This document shows, piece by piece, positions 43,418 to 52,141 of a stretch of DNA of 64,000 nt. Within the stretch, counting starts at the first letter, position 1; each line of letters starts with the position of its first letter. The notes under the pieces are model-generated. The model was not told the DNA's origin, made no database searches, and saw nothing but the letters and a program-made list of their open reading frames with translations. A program made the position numbers and the translations under genes. Source of the DNA: Sphingomonadales bacterium (lineage in GTDB: Bacteria; Pseudomonadota; Alphaproteobacteria; Sphingomonadales; Sphingomonadaceae); contig JAFKLT010000045.1 in the NCBI GenBank assembly GCA_017309275.1, positions 1-64,000 on the forward strand, in the 5' to 3' direction.

Positions 43418-44875
43418 ATGTTCGACAGTCTGAGCAATCGGCTTGGCGATGTTTTCGGAAAGCTCCGCGGTCGCGGCGCGCTGACCGAGGCCGACGTGCG
43501 CGCGGCGATGCGCGAAGTGCGAATCGCCCTGCTCGAGGCCGATGTCGCGCTGCCCGTCGTGCGCAGCTTCGTCGATCAGGTCACCGAACTCGCGATCGGC
43601 CAGAATGTCCTGCGCTCGGTCACGCCGGGTCAGCAGGTGGTCAAGATCGTCAGCGACGCGCTGACCGAGATGCTGGGTTCGGAAACCGCCGAACTCGACC
43701 TGAATGTCGCGCCGCCCGCGATCATCATGATGGTCGGCCTTCAGGGGTCGGGCAAGACGACCACGACCGCGAAGATCGCGAAGCGGCTGAAGGACAAGGA
43801 GCGCAAGAAGGTGCTGATGGCGTCGCTCGACGTCAATCGCCCCGCCGCGCAGGAACAGCTTGCCGTCCTCGGCAGCCAGATCGATGTCGCGACGCTTCCG
43901 ATCATCGCCGGCCAGCAGCCGGTCGAGATCGCGCAGCGCGCGCTGCAGGCCGCGAAGCTGCAGGGCTTCGACGTGCTGATGCTCGACACCGCGGGCCGTC
44001 TCCACGTCGACCAGCAGTTGATGGACGAGATGCAGGCGGTGGCGCGGACGGCGAACCCGGCCGAAACCCTGCTCGTCGTCGACAGCCTGACCGGCCAGGA
44101 TGCGGTGCAGGTCGCGCAGCGCTTTACCGACCAGGTGCCGCTGACCGGCGTCGTGCTCACGCGCATGGACGGCGACGCGCGCGGTGGCGCCGCGCTGTCG
44201 ATGCGCGCGGTCACGGGCAAGCCGATCAAGTTCGCCGGCACGGGTGAAAAGCTCGACGGGCTCGAACTGTTTCAGCCTTCGCGTATCGCGGGCCGCATTC
44301 TGGGCATGGGCGACGTCGTCAGCCTGGTCGAGCGCGCTGCCGAGACGATCCAGGCCGAAGAGGCCGAGGCGATGGCGGCGAAGATGGCCAAGGGCCAGTT
44401 CGACCTCAACGACCTGCGCACCCAGCTCAACCAGATGCGCCGCATGGGCGGCCTCGGCGCGCTCGCCGGCATGATCCCCGGCCTGAAAAAGGCGCAGGCG
44501 GCGATGGCGCAGAGCGGCGCCGACGACAAGATGCTGATCCATTTCGATGCGATCATGGGGTCGATGACCCCCAAGGAGCGCGCCAAGCCCGAAATCCTGA
44601 CCGCGAAGCGCAAGATTCGCATCGCCAACGGATCGGGCACGACGGTGCAGCAGGTGAACCGGGTGCTGAAGATGCACCAGGAAATGTCCACCGCGATGAA
44701 GAAGATCCGCAAGATGGGCGGCCTCAAGGGGCTCGGCGCGCTGTTCGGCAAGGGCGGCGGCATCCCCGGAATGGGCGGCGGCGGCATGGGCGGCGGCGGC
44801 CTTGGCGGGCTTCCCGGCCTCGGCGGCGGGGCGATCCCGCCCGACCTCGCCAATCTGATCAACAAGAAGAAGTGA
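43418..44875 (+). CDS. ffh: Ffh, signal recognition particle GTPase (SRP54)
   Basis: 485 residues from ATG 43418 with AAGGCG upstream. NG domain: GLQGSGKTTTTAKIAKRL, DTAGRLHVDQQLMDE, TRMDGDARGGAA. The M domain is Met-rich and ends in a Gly/Met tail (GGGMGGGG, PDLANLINKKK). It binds signal sequences with 4.5S RNA and docks to FtsY. Standard gene order ffh-rpsP-rimM-trmD-rplS begins here. A 90-base gap precedes rpsP. Confidence 0.96.
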   Translation: MFDSLSNRLGDVFGKLRGRGALTEADVRAAMREVRIALLEADVALPVVRSFVDQVTELAIGQNVLRSVTPGQQVVKIVSDALTEMLGSETAELDLNVAPPAIIMMVGLQGSGKTTTTAKIAKRLKDKERKKVLMASLDVNRPAAQEQLAVLGSQIDVATLPIIAGQQPVEIAQRALQAAKLQGFDVLMLDTAGRLHVDQQLMDEMQAVARTANPAETLLVVDSLTGQDAVQVAQRFTDQVPLTGVVLTRMDGDARGGAALSMRAVTGKPIKFAGTGEKLDGLELFQPSRIAGRILGMGDVVSLVERAAETIQAEEAEAMAAKMAKGQFDLNDLRTQLNQMRRMGGLGALAGMIPGLKKAQAAMAQSGADDKMLIHFDAIMGSMTPKERAKPEILTAKRKIRIANGSGTTVQQVNRVLKMHQEMSTAMKKIRKMGGLKGLGALFGKGGGIPGMGGGGMGGGGLGGLPGLGGGAIPPDLANLINKKK

Positions 44876-44965
44876 GGGCCCAGCAGGCCGTCATCCCGGC
44901 GAAGGCCGCGACACAGAGTTTATGAAGACCCAGGTTTGAATTGAATTAGAAAGAAGGACTTAATC

Positions 44966-45607
44966 ATGGCTACCTCCATTCGCCTTTCGCGCGGCGGTTC
45001 GAAAAAGCGCCCCTATTACAAGATCGTCGTCGCCGATTCGCGCAGCCCGCGCGACGGCCGCTTCATCGAACGCATCGGCAGCTACAACCCGCTGCTCGCC
45101 AAGGACAATCCGGAGCGCGTGAAGCTCGACGGTGAGCGTGCGGCCCATTGGCTGAGCGTCGGTGCGCAGCCGACCGACCGCGTTGCCCGCTTCCTCGACG
45201 CCGCCGGTGTCAAGGAACGCGCCGTCCGCAACAACCCGAAGAAGGCCGAACCGGGTGAGAAGGCCAAGGAACGCGCCGAAGAAAAGGCCCAGAAGCTGGC
45301 TGACGCCGAAGAGGCCGCGAAGGAAGCCGCTGCGGCTCCCGCTCCGGAACCGGAAGTCGAAGCTCCCGCCGAGGAAGCTGCTGCTCCCGAAGCCGCTGAA
45401 TCGGATTCGACCGGTTCGGTGAAGAGCGAAGAAACCGCCGAAGCCGTTGCCGAAGCCGTGGCCGAGGAAGTCCCGGCCGACGCGACCGCCGAAGACGCGA
45501 CCGCGATCGCCGAAGAAGTCGCCGAAGGCGGCCCGGTGGCCGAAGAAGCTCCGGCTGCCGAAGAAGCTCCGGCTGCTGAAGCAGGCGAAGAAAAGGCCGA
45601 AGGCTAA
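44966..45607 (+). CDS. rpsP: 30S ribosomal protein S16 with long acidic tail
   Basis: 213 residues; S16 proper is about 85 ([24 protein letters not shown] through [15 protein letters not shown]). The remaining about 110 residues are low-complexity Glu/Ala/Pro ([24 protein letters not shown]), strongly acidic. Shorter extensions occur in other alphaproteobacterial S16; this one is longer than the ribosomal core itself. AAGAAGGA precedes the ATG. rimM starts four bases after the stop. Confidence 0.95.
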   Translation: MATSIRLSRGGSKKRPYYKIVVADSRSPRDGRFIERIGSYNPLLAKDNPERVKLDGERAAHWLSVGAQPTDRVARFLDAAGVKERAVRNNPKKAEPGEKAKERAEEKAQKLADAEEAAKEAAAAPAPEPEVEAPAEEAAAPEAAESDSTGSVKSEETAEAVAEAVAEEVPADATAEDATAIAEEVAEGGPVAEEAPAAEEAPAAEAGEEKAEG

Positions 45608-45610
45608 GCC

Positions 45611-46120
45611 TTGGCCGACGCCCATCGCCCTGTCACCCTTGCCGCCATCGCCGGCGCGCATGGGGTGCGGGGCGAGGTGCGCCTCAAATTGTTCGGCGAA
45701 GGCGCGGAGGCTCTCCGCGCCTTTTCCGTTTTCGATGCCGGCGGCCGCACGCTGACGCTGAAGTCGGTGCGCCCGGCAAACCAGGGCGCGGTCGCGAGCT
45801 TTGCCGAAGTTGCCGACCGCAGCGCGGCCGAGGCGCTGCGCGGCACCGTGCTGACCGTCCCGCGCTCGGCATTGCCCGCGCTCGGCGAGGGCGAATATTA
45901 TCACCACGACCTGATCGGCCTGCCGTGCGTTTCCAGCGACGGCCAGGCGATCGGCCATGTCGCCGCGGTCGAGAATTTCGGCGCGGGCGACATCCTGGAA
46001 ATCGAGAGGCCGGGCGACGCCGGCAAGAAGCCCGTCCGCTTCATGGTGCCGATGAACGCGCGCGCGGTTCCGGCATGGGACGAGAATGGCGTCACCGTCG
46101 ACGCGGCGTTCGTCGAATAG
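45611..46120 (+). CDS. rimM: Ribosome maturation factor RimM
   Basis: 169 residues with a TTG start at 45611, forced by the frame and by the position four bases after rpsP. The N-terminal RimM barrel (VTLAAIAGAHGVRGEVRLKLF) and the PRC barrel (EYYHHDLIGLPCVSSDGQ) are both present. RimM binds S19 and helps assemble the 30S head. The TTG start may lower translation relative to S16. Downstream, the usual trmD is displaced by 3 kb of other genes. Confidence 0.92.
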   Translation: MADAHRPVTLAAIAGAHGVRGEVRLKLFGEGAEALRAFSVFDAGGRTLTLKSVRPANQGAVASFAEVADRSAAEALRGTVLTVPRSALPALGEGEYYHHDLIGLPCVSSDGQAIGHVAAVENFGAGDILEIERPGDAGKKPVRFMVPMNARAVPAWDENGVTVDAAFVE

Positions 46121-46212
46121 CCGACAGCTAGATTGCTCCATCCTTCCCGGATTCCGATCCCGGGTCTGCCTTGCCGCCGCAATGGCAAAGCGGGTTGACC
46201 TCAAGCGCGGGA

Positions 46213-46237
46213 CCCCGGATCAAGTCCCAGGGTGACG
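46213..46237. repeat. CCCCGGATCAAGTCC dispersed repeat copy
   Basis: CCCCGGATCAAGTCCCAGGGTGACG, a near copy of the element at 17656-17678, lies in the 157-base gap between rimM and the beta-lactamase-fold gene. An imperfect palindrome. Confidence 0.5.
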
Positions 46238-46277
46238 TGCAGGGGCATGTCGCGTCGGTTCGCCCGGGAGGATCGTG

Positions 46278-47810
46278 ATGCGCTTGAAGTCGGCTCTTGT
46301 CTTTGGCCTGTTGCTTGGTGGCTCGTTCCTGGGGGCTTTGGCGCCCGCCGCGGCGCAGGACGCCGCTCCAAAAACCCTCGAGCAACTGGCGCCGGAGATC
46401 GACGCGCTCTTTGCCAAATTCCAGGCCGACCAGCATGTTCCGGGCGTCGTCTATGGCGTCGTGAAGGACGGCAAGCTCGCCTATGTGAAGGGGCTGGGCG
46501 TCCAGACCATCGACGGCAAGCGGCCGGTGACGCCCGACACGCTCTTTCGCATCGCGTCGATGACCAAGGCCTTCACTGCGCTGTCGATCCTGCACCTGCG
46601 CGATCAGGGCAAGCTGCGGCTCGACGATCTGGCCGAGGACTATATCCCGGAGATGAAGGGCTGGACCTATCCCACCAAGGACAGCCCGCGCATCCGCATC
46701 CGCGACCTGTTGCAGCACGTCGGCGGCTTCGTCACCGACGATCCGTGGGGCGACCGGCAACAGGTGCTGCCGCAGGACGACTTCACCCAGATGATCGCGG
46801 CGGGCGTGCCCTTCAGTCGCGTGCCGCAGAGCAGCCACGAATATTCGAACTTCGGCTATGCGCTGCTCGGCCGGATCGTGGCGAAGGCGTCGGGCATGGC
46901 CTATACCGACTATGTGCGGCAGACGATCCTGGTGCCGCTGGGGATGACGAGCAGCGGCTATGACGCGCCGCACGCGCCAAAGGCGCGCTATGCGCTGGGC
47001 TATCGCTGGGAGAATGAGCGCTGGACCGCGGAGCCCGAGATGGTCGACGGCGCGTTCAACAGCATGGGCGGGCTTCAGGTCAGCGCGAACGACTATGCCA
47101 AATGGGTCGCCTTCCTGCTGTCGGCCTGGCCGGCGCGCGACGATCCCGACACCGGGCCGATCAAGCGCGCGACGGTGCGCGAGATCGCGCAGGGGCTGAA
47201 CTTCGTTTCGGTGACGAACCGCATCGGATCGAGCGGCGCGACCGCGTGCAAGCAGGCGGCCGCCTATGGCATGGGCTGGCGCGTGGCGCAGGATTGCGAC
47301 CTGGGCCTGACGCTGGCGCATGGCGGCGGCTATCCGGGCTATGGCAGCCATGTGATGCTGATGCCCGATTATGGCGTCGGCGTCTTCGCGCTGTCGAACC
47401 GCACCTATGCCGGACCGTCGGCGCCCGCGTGGGACGCGGCGGTGGCGATGGGCAAGGCCGGGCTGCTGCACGCACGCGCGGAGCCGGTGTCGCCGGCGGT
47501 GGCGGAAATGTACGCCGCGGCGAAGGCGGCCTATGCGGCGGGCAATCTCGACCCGCTGAACGGCCGGCTGGCGATGAACTTCCTGCTGGATCGCTCAGCG
47601 GAGAACTGGGCAGCGGAATTCGCGCGGCTTAAGGCAGAGGTCGGGGCCTGTCCCGCCGACGAGCCGCTGGCGCCAAAGGGCGCGATGGCGGCGGCGTTCC
47701 GTCTCGATTGCGAAAAGGGCAGGCTCGACGGCATGCTGCTGCTGGCGCCGACGAACCCGGTGACGATCCAGGCGCTGCGCCTGCGCGTCGTGCCGAAGGA
47801 TGTGCCCTAG
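46278..47810 (+). CDS. Beta-lactamase-fold serine hydrolase, exported
   Basis: 510 residues from ATG 46278 (GTG 46275 possible; GGGAGGA precedes). Signal peptide ends near residue 27 (GALAPAAAQ). The penicillin-binding-protein/class C fold shows Ser94-x-x-Lys97 (RIASMTKAFT), Tyr189-Ser-Asn191 (EYSNFGY) and a HGGGYPGY box. A C-terminal domain of about 120 residues follows. Such proteins are esterases or D-aminopeptidases rather than drug-hydrolysing AmpC; substrate unknown. It interrupts the rimM-trmD gene order. Confidence 0.85.
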   Translation: MRLKSALVFGLLLGGSFLGALAPAAAQDAAPKTLEQLAPEIDALFAKFQADQHVPGVVYGVVKDGKLAYVKGLGVQTIDGKRPVTPDTLFRIASMTKAFTALSILHLRDQGKLRLDDLAEDYIPEMKGWTYPTKDSPRIRIRDLLQHVGGFVTDDPWGDRQQVLPQDDFTQMIAAGVPFSRVPQSSHEYSNFGYALLGRIVAKASGMAYTDYVRQTILVPLGMTSSGYDAPHAPKARYALGYRWENERWTAEPEMVDGAFNSMGGLQVSANDYAKWVAFLLSAWPARDDPDTGPIKRATVREIAQGLNFVSVTNRIGSSGATACKQAAAYGMGWRVAQDCDLGLTLAHGGGYPGYGSHVMLMPDYGVGVFALSNRTYAGPSAPAWDAAVAMGKAGLLHARAEPVSPAVAEMYAAAKAAYAAGNLDPLNGRLAMNFLLDRSAENWAAEFARLKAEVGACPADEPLAPKGAMAAAFRLDCEKGRLDGMLLLAPTNPVTIQALRLRVVPKDVP

Positions 47811-47824
47811 TGGGCGACGCCAAA

Positions 47825-47855
47825 AGGCTCCCCGTCAGATCCTGACGGAGAGCCT
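47825..47855. terminator. Bidirectional terminator
   Basis: AGGCTC-C-CCGTCAG / CTGACGG-A-GAGCCT: 13 pairs with one mismatch and a 3-base loop. On the minus strand TTTTGG follows. It lies between the convergent hydrolase gene and the 75-aa gene. Confidence 0.7.
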
Positions 47856-47881
47856 GGGCGCGAAGCGGCGACCGACCCTGG

Positions 47882-48109
47882 TCAGCGTCGCCGCGCCGCG
47901 CGGGCCGGGACTGCCCTTTTTCCGGGGCGGATGACCGCCGCCGAACGGTTGAAACCTGCCTCCGCGTCCGCGTCCGGGGTGCGGCGCGTGGTGACGAGCT
48001 TTGCCCAGCGCCGCAGCGCGGTGCCGAGCTTCCTGAATCCGCGATCGAGATCGGCGCTCAGGCGGTCGTGGCCGTGGTTCCAGCCGCGCATGAAATGTTC
48101 TTCCATCAT
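47882..48109 (-). CDS. 75-residue basic protein of unknown function
   Basis: ATG 48109 has a strong SD (AAAGGAGAAA, 7-base spacing). The product is basic (about 14 Arg, 5 Lys/His in the C-terminal half), with a first part [35 protein letters not shown] and a Pro/Ala/Arg-rich end. No signal or TM. I do not recognise it. It is divergent from the LysR gene across 103 bases, the usual position of a LysR target. Downstream lies a proper terminator, which supports a real transcription unit. Confidence 0.5.
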   Translation of the reverse strand: MMEEHFMRGWNHGHDRLSADLDRGFRKLGTALRRWAKLVTTRRTPDADAEAGFNRSAAVIRPGKRAVPARAARRR

Positions 48110-48212
48110 CGCTTTTCTCCTTTCCGTTCGATGCCCTGCAAATGCGCCTCCCCGCGCCGCGAAGCCAACAAAAGCTCTGGTGCATATCATAAGGCAGGCT
48201 TATAAGATCGAT

Positions 48213-49131
48213 ATGTCGAAACTCCCCCCTCTTGCCGCTATCCGGGCGTTTGAAGCGGCAGCAAGGCTCCAGAATTTCTCGCGCGCGGCCGAAGAGTTGG
48301 GGATGACGCAGGCGGCGGTCAGCTATCAGGTACGTCAATTGGAGGATCGCCTGGGCCGCGCGCTGTTCGTGCGCGAAAAGGGGCGGGTGCGGTTGTCCGA
48401 CACGGGGCAGCGACTGCTGCCCGCGGTAAGCAATGCCTTCGCGACGATGGGTGACGCCTTCGCCGCGCTCGACAGCGACGAGGCCGACGTGCTGACGATC
48501 AACGCGGTGACCAGCTTCGGCGGCACCTGGCTCAGCGCGCGCATCGGCGGGTTCCAGCTCGACTATCCCGACCTGGCCGTGCGCATGTCGATGAGCAATC
48601 ATCTGATCGACTTCGACGCGTCAAATGTCGATGTCGCGATCCGCATCGGCAATGGTCGCTGGCCGGGCCTGCGCCGATTTCCTGCTGCGCCAATATGTCG
48701 CGCCGATCTGTTCGCCGACCTTCCTGGCGGAGCATGCCATCCGCGAGCCCGCCGACCTGCTGCATGTCCAGCGGCTCGCGCCGAACGACAGCTGGTGGGC
48801 CGACTGGTTCGTCGCCGCAGGCGTGACGACCGCGCCGGTGCCTTCCGACCGCGGCATCGAACTCGACAGCCAGTTGCAGGAGGCGAGCGCGGTGCAGGCG
48901 GGGTTCGGCATCGCGATGATGACGCCGCTCTTCTGGCACGCCGATCTGGCGAGCGGCCGCCTGGTCCAGCCGTTCGAGACCTATCATGCCTCGGGCCTCG
49001 GCATCTGGCTGGTGCAGCGGGAGAATCGCGTAGGGGTCCGCAAGATCGAGCGTTTCCGCGAGTGGCTGCACGCCGAGCTTCAGAAGGATCGCCAGCGCGT
49101 TCCCGAGCCGCTATGGGAGCCGCTGCCATGA
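48213..49131 (+). pseudogene. LysR-type regulator (GcvA-like), frameshifted
   Basis: ATG 48213. The HTH ([27 protein letters not shown]) and first effector lobe read normally up to [13 protein letters not shown] at about codon 152. The sensible frame then moves to another frame ([21 protein letters not shown] ...), ending at TGA 49131. The break is near 48668-48676, where expected CGCGCC appears as CGCC; loss of one GC would explain it. In the original frame there is no stop before the end of trmD. Either a true mutation or a sequencing error. The second part overlaps the trmD start (ATGA). Confidence 0.75.
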
Positions 49132-49865
49132 GTTTCGCCGCCGTTCCGCTGACGCTTTATCCCGACATGTTCCCCGGTCCGCTGGGGCACAGCATGGCGG
49201 GGCGCGCGCTCGACGCCGGGGTCTGGTCGTGCCGGCCGGTGCAGATCCGCGACTTCGCGACCGACAGGCACCGCACCGTCGACGACACGCCCGCGGGCGG
49301 CGGCGCGGGAATGGTGCTGAAGGCCGACGTCCTAGCGGCGGCGATCGACCATGCGGCGGCGGCGAATCCCGACCTGCCGATCCTGGCGATGACCCCGCGC
49401 GGGACGCCGGTGACGCAGGCGCGCATCCGGCGGCTGGCGACGGGGCCGGGGGCGATCATCCTGTGCGGCCGGTTCGAAGGATTCGACGAACGTATCTTTG
49501 ACGCGCGTCCCATCGAACAGGTGTCGATGGGCGACATCATCCTGTCGGGCGGCGAGATGGCGGCGCTATTGCTGCTGGACGCTTGCATTCGGCTGCTTCC
49601 CGGCGTAATGGGCGCGGCTTCAAGCGGGGACGACGAATCGTTCGAAAACGGTTTGCTCGAATATCCGCACTATACCCGACCCGTCGAATGGGAAGGGCGC
49701 ACGATCCCCGAAGTGCTGCGATCGGGGGATCATGCGAAGATCGCCGCCTGGCGGAAACAACAGGCTGAGATCGATACACGGTTACGCAGGCCGGACCTTT
49801 GGGAGCGCCACGAGGGCGCTCGGGACCGACCTGCCTCTGGCGCGCGGCGAAAAGAAAAGGACTAG
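49128..49865 (+). CDS. trmD: tRNA (guanine37-N1)-methyltransferase TrmD
   Basis: 245 residues from ATG 49128. SPOUT enzyme: start [21 protein letters not shown], knot [17 protein letters not shown] loop [12 protein letters not shown], and C-terminal [13 protein letters not shown]. It makes m1G37 in tRNAs to prevent frameshifting, and is essential. It overlaps the end of the broken LysR gene and precedes rplS by 5 bases. Because no stop intervenes, LysR-frame ribosomes could read through into trmD in frame. Confidence 0.95.
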   Translation: MSFAAVPLTLYPDMFPGPLGHSMAGRALDAGVWSCRPVQIRDFATDRHRTVDDTPAGGGAGMVLKADVLAAAIDHAAAANPDLPILAMTPRGTPVTQARIRRLATGPGAIILCGRFEGFDERIFDARPIEQVSMGDIILSGGEMAALLLLDACIRLLPGVMGAASSGDDESFENGLLEYPHYTRPVEWEGRTIPEVLRSGDHAKIAAWRKQQAEIDTRLRRPDLWERHEGARDRPASGARRKEKD

Positions 49866-49870
49866 AGGAC

Positions 49871-50248
49871 ATGAACCTCATCCAGACGATCGAAGCCGAA
49901 GAAATTGCCAAGGCGGCAAAGACCATTCCGACCTTCCGTCCCGGCGACACGCTGAAAGTCGGCGTGAAGGTTGTCGAAGGCGAACGCACCCGCGTCCAGA
50001 ATTTCGAAGGCGTGTGCATCGCACGCTCGAACAAGGGCATGGGCTCCAACTTCACCGTGCGCAAAATGTCGTTCGGCGAAGGTGTCGAGCGCGTCTTCCC
50101 GCTTTACTCGCCCAACATCGATTCGATTACCGTCGTCCGCAAGGGCGCCGTTCGTCGTGCGAAGCTTTACTATCTTCGTGGCCGAACTGGTAAATCCGCG
50201 CGTATTGCGGAACGCCGCGAATACCGGTCGGAAGCCGGCGAAGGCTAA
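49871..50248 (+). CDS. rplS: 50S ribosomal protein L19
   Basis: 125 residues from ATG 49871 with AGAGGA upstream. Normal L19 ([51 protein letters not shown] ... ), within an operon that ends at the terminator 50286-50325. The 10-residue C-terminal addition (EYRSEAGEG) is usual in alphaproteobacteria. Confidence 0.97.
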   Translation: MNLIQTIEAEEIAKAAKTIPTFRPGDTLKVGVKVVEGERTRVQNFEGVCIARSNKGMGSNFTVRKMSFGEGVERVFPLYSPNIDSITVVRKGAVRRAKLYYLRGRTGKSARIAERREYRSEAGEG

Positions 50249-50285
50249 GGAGAGCTACTCCTCCATAAAGCCGAAACAGCTTTCA

Positions 50286-50330
50286 AAAACGACCGGTTCC
50301 GCCAACAGGCAGAGCCGGTCGTTTTCATTT
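50286..50330 (+). terminator. Intrinsic terminator of the trmD-rplS operon
   Basis: AAAACGACCGG (50286-50296) pairs with CCGGTCGTTTT (50315-50325), an 11-bp perfect stem, followed by CATTT. It lies 38 bases after the rplS stop. Confidence 0.85.
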
Positions 50331-50343
50331 GGGCGAAACGAAT

Positions 50344-50964
50344 TTGTCGCAGCCGTCACCTTTTTTCCAACCGACGCGGCGCGCCTTCATCGGCGCGGCG
50401 ATCGCCGTTGGGGCGTTCGGCGCGTCGGGCGGGGCAATGGCGGCGACCAATGCGCAGCGCCTTGTCGCCGCGGCGCGCGGGCAGGTCGGCGTCACGCTGC
50501 GCTATGATCCCGCCTATACGGTGCTCGCCTTTCCGAACGGCGACGTCGACCGGGCGAAGGGCGTTTGCACCGACGTCGTGATCCGCGCGTTTCGCGATGC
50601 GCTCGCGCTCGATCTGCAGGGTCTTGTAAACGCCGACATGCGCGCCAATTTTGGGGCTTATCCAAAGAATTGGGGTCTGGGGCGGCCCGACCGGAATATC
50701 GACCATCGGCGCGTGCCCAATCTCGCGGCCTTCTGGCGGCGACAGGGCGCCGCGGTTCCGGTGACCGACAAGCCGGCCGATTGGCGGCCGGGCGACATCT
50801 TCACCCAGATGGTGAACGGGCGGCTGCCGCACACCGGCATCGTGTCCGACCGCAAGAATACCACGGGCACGCCGCTCGTGATCCACAACATCGGCGGGGG
50901 CACCCGCGAGGAGGATGCGTTGTTCGACCATCCGCTGACCGGCCATTTCCGCTGGAAAGTCTAA
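50344..50964 (+). CDS. DUF1287-family exported protein (NlpC/P60-like fold)
   Basis: 206 residues from TTG 50344; TTG 50329 is also in frame, and neither has a strong SD, so the start is uncertain. A Tat-like signal (TRRAFIGAAIAVGAFGASGGAMA) is followed by the DUF1287 domain. It contains a Cys (AKGVCTDVVIRAFR), His and Asp in positions like a papain/NlpC fold (WRPGDIFTQM, LPHTGIVSD). DUF1287 members are presumed cell-wall hydrolases. Begins just after the rplS terminator. Confidence 0.75.
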   Translation: MSQPSPFFQPTRRAFIGAAIAVGAFGASGGAMAATNAQRLVAAARGQVGVTLRYDPAYTVLAFPNGDVDRAKGVCTDVVIRAFRDALALDLQGLVNADMRANFGAYPKNWGLGRPDRNIDHRRVPNLAAFWRRQGAAVPVTDKPADWRPGDIFTQMVNGRLPHTGIVSDRKNTTGTPLVIHNIGGGTREEDALFDHPLTGHFRWKV

Positions 50965-51009
50965 CTGACCTACGTTTTCAACCGAGTTCTTACGCTGAGG
51001 AGTGAGTAA

Positions 51010-52035
51010 ATGGGTTATCGTATCGTTGTCGCCGGCGCGACGGGCAATGTCGGGCGCGAAGTGCTCGCCATCCTGGCCGAGCGTGAATTCCCGATTGCCG
51101 AACTGGCCGCGGTCGCATCGTCGCGCAGCCAGGGCGACGAGATCGAGATCGGCGATACCGGCAAGACCGTCAAATGCCAGAATATCGAGAATTTCGACTG
51201 GTCCGGCTGGGACATGGCGATTTTCGCGATCGGCAGCGACGCGACCGCGATCCACGCGCCGAAGGCGGCTGCCGCCGGCTGCGTCGTGATCGACAACTCG
51301 TCGCTCTATCGCATGGACCCCGACGTGCCGCTGATCGTGCCGGAGGTGAACCCCGAGGCGATCGACGGATACACCGCGCGCAACATCATCGCGAACCCGA
51401 ACTGCTCGACCGCGCAGATGGTCGTCGCGCTGAAGCCGCTGCACGATGCGGCGAAGATCACGCGCGTCGTCGTGTCGACCTATCAGTCGGTGTCGGGCGC
51501 GGGCAAGTCGGGCATGGACGAGCTGTGGAACCAGACGCGCCAGATCTTCGTCGGCGACGAAAAGGACATCAACAAGTTCACCAAGCAGATCGCGTTCAAC
51601 GTGATCCCGCACATCGACAAGTTCCTCGACGATGGTTCGACCAAGGAGGAATGGAAGATGGTCGTCGAGACGAAGAAGATCCTCGACCCGAAGATCAAGG
51701 TGACCGCGACCTGCGTCCGCGTCCCCGTTTTTGTCGGCCATTCGGAGGCGATCAACATCGAGATGGAAAATGAGCTGTCGGCCGAGGACGCCCAGCGCAT
51801 CCTGCGCGAGGCGCCGGGCGTGATGCTCGTCGATAAGCGCGAGGACGGCGGCTATATCACCCCCGTCGAATGCGTCGGCGACTATGCGACCTTCGTTTCG
51901 CGCGTCCGCGACGACAGCACCGTCGACAATGGCCTCAACCTCTGGTGCGTCAGCGACAACCTGCGCAAGGGCGCGGCGCTGAACGCGGTTCAGATCGCCG
52001 AACTGCTGGGCCGCCGGCACCTGAAGAAGGGCTGA
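51010..52035 (+). CDS. asd: Aspartate-semialdehyde dehydrogenase
   Basis: 341 residues. Nucleotide fold VVAGATGNVGREVL and active Cys132 in IIANPNCSTAQM. It makes aspartate semialdehyde for the lysine/DAP, threonine and methionine routes, and so shares a pathway with dapF (40.7 kb). AGGAGT precedes the ATG. A 27-bp inverted repeat pair lies in the following gap. Confidence 0.95.
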   Translation: MGYRIVVAGATGNVGREVLAILAEREFPIAELAAVASSRSQGDEIEIGDTGKTVKCQNIENFDWSGWDMAIFAIGSDATAIHAPKAAAAGCVVIDNSSLYRMDPDVPLIVPEVNPEAIDGYTARNIIANPNCSTAQMVVALKPLHDAAKITRVVVSTYQSVSGAGKSGMDELWNQTRQIFVGDEKDINKFTKQIAFNVIPHIDKFLDDGSTKEEWKMVVETKKILDPKIKVTATCVRVPVFVGHSEAINIEMENELSAEDAQRILREAPGVMLVDKREDGGYITPVECVGDYATFVSRVRDDSTVDNGLNLWCVSDNLRKGAALNAVQIAELLGRRHLKKG

Positions 52036-52049
52036 TCGGCCCGGTAAAC

Positions 52050-52129
52050 CCGCTCGTGTCGAGCGAAGTCGAGGCACCCGTCGCGGGTGCGCTCCGCAAG
52101 AGCATCTCGACTTCGCGCGATGCGAACGG
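52050..52129. repeat. REP-like inverted pair (CTCGACTTCG type)
   Basis: Left arm 52050-52076 and right arm 52103-52129 are inverted copies of a 27-bp unit containing TCG-GAAGTCGAG, matching at 20 of 27 positions by my count. The unit resembles the intergenic TCGAGCGAAGTCGAG palindromes common in sphingomonads. It lies between asd and the dimethylargininase-like gene. Confidence 0.65.
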
Positions 52130-52141
52130 ATAAGAGGAGGG

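Noticed and set aside
46278-47810. Class C beta-lactamase (ampC) with LysR as AmpR
   Set aside because: The fold motifs are there but the protein is longer with an extra C-terminal domain, and the LysR gene is not adjacent and divergent to it; an esterase/D-aminopeptidase-type hydrolase is more likely.
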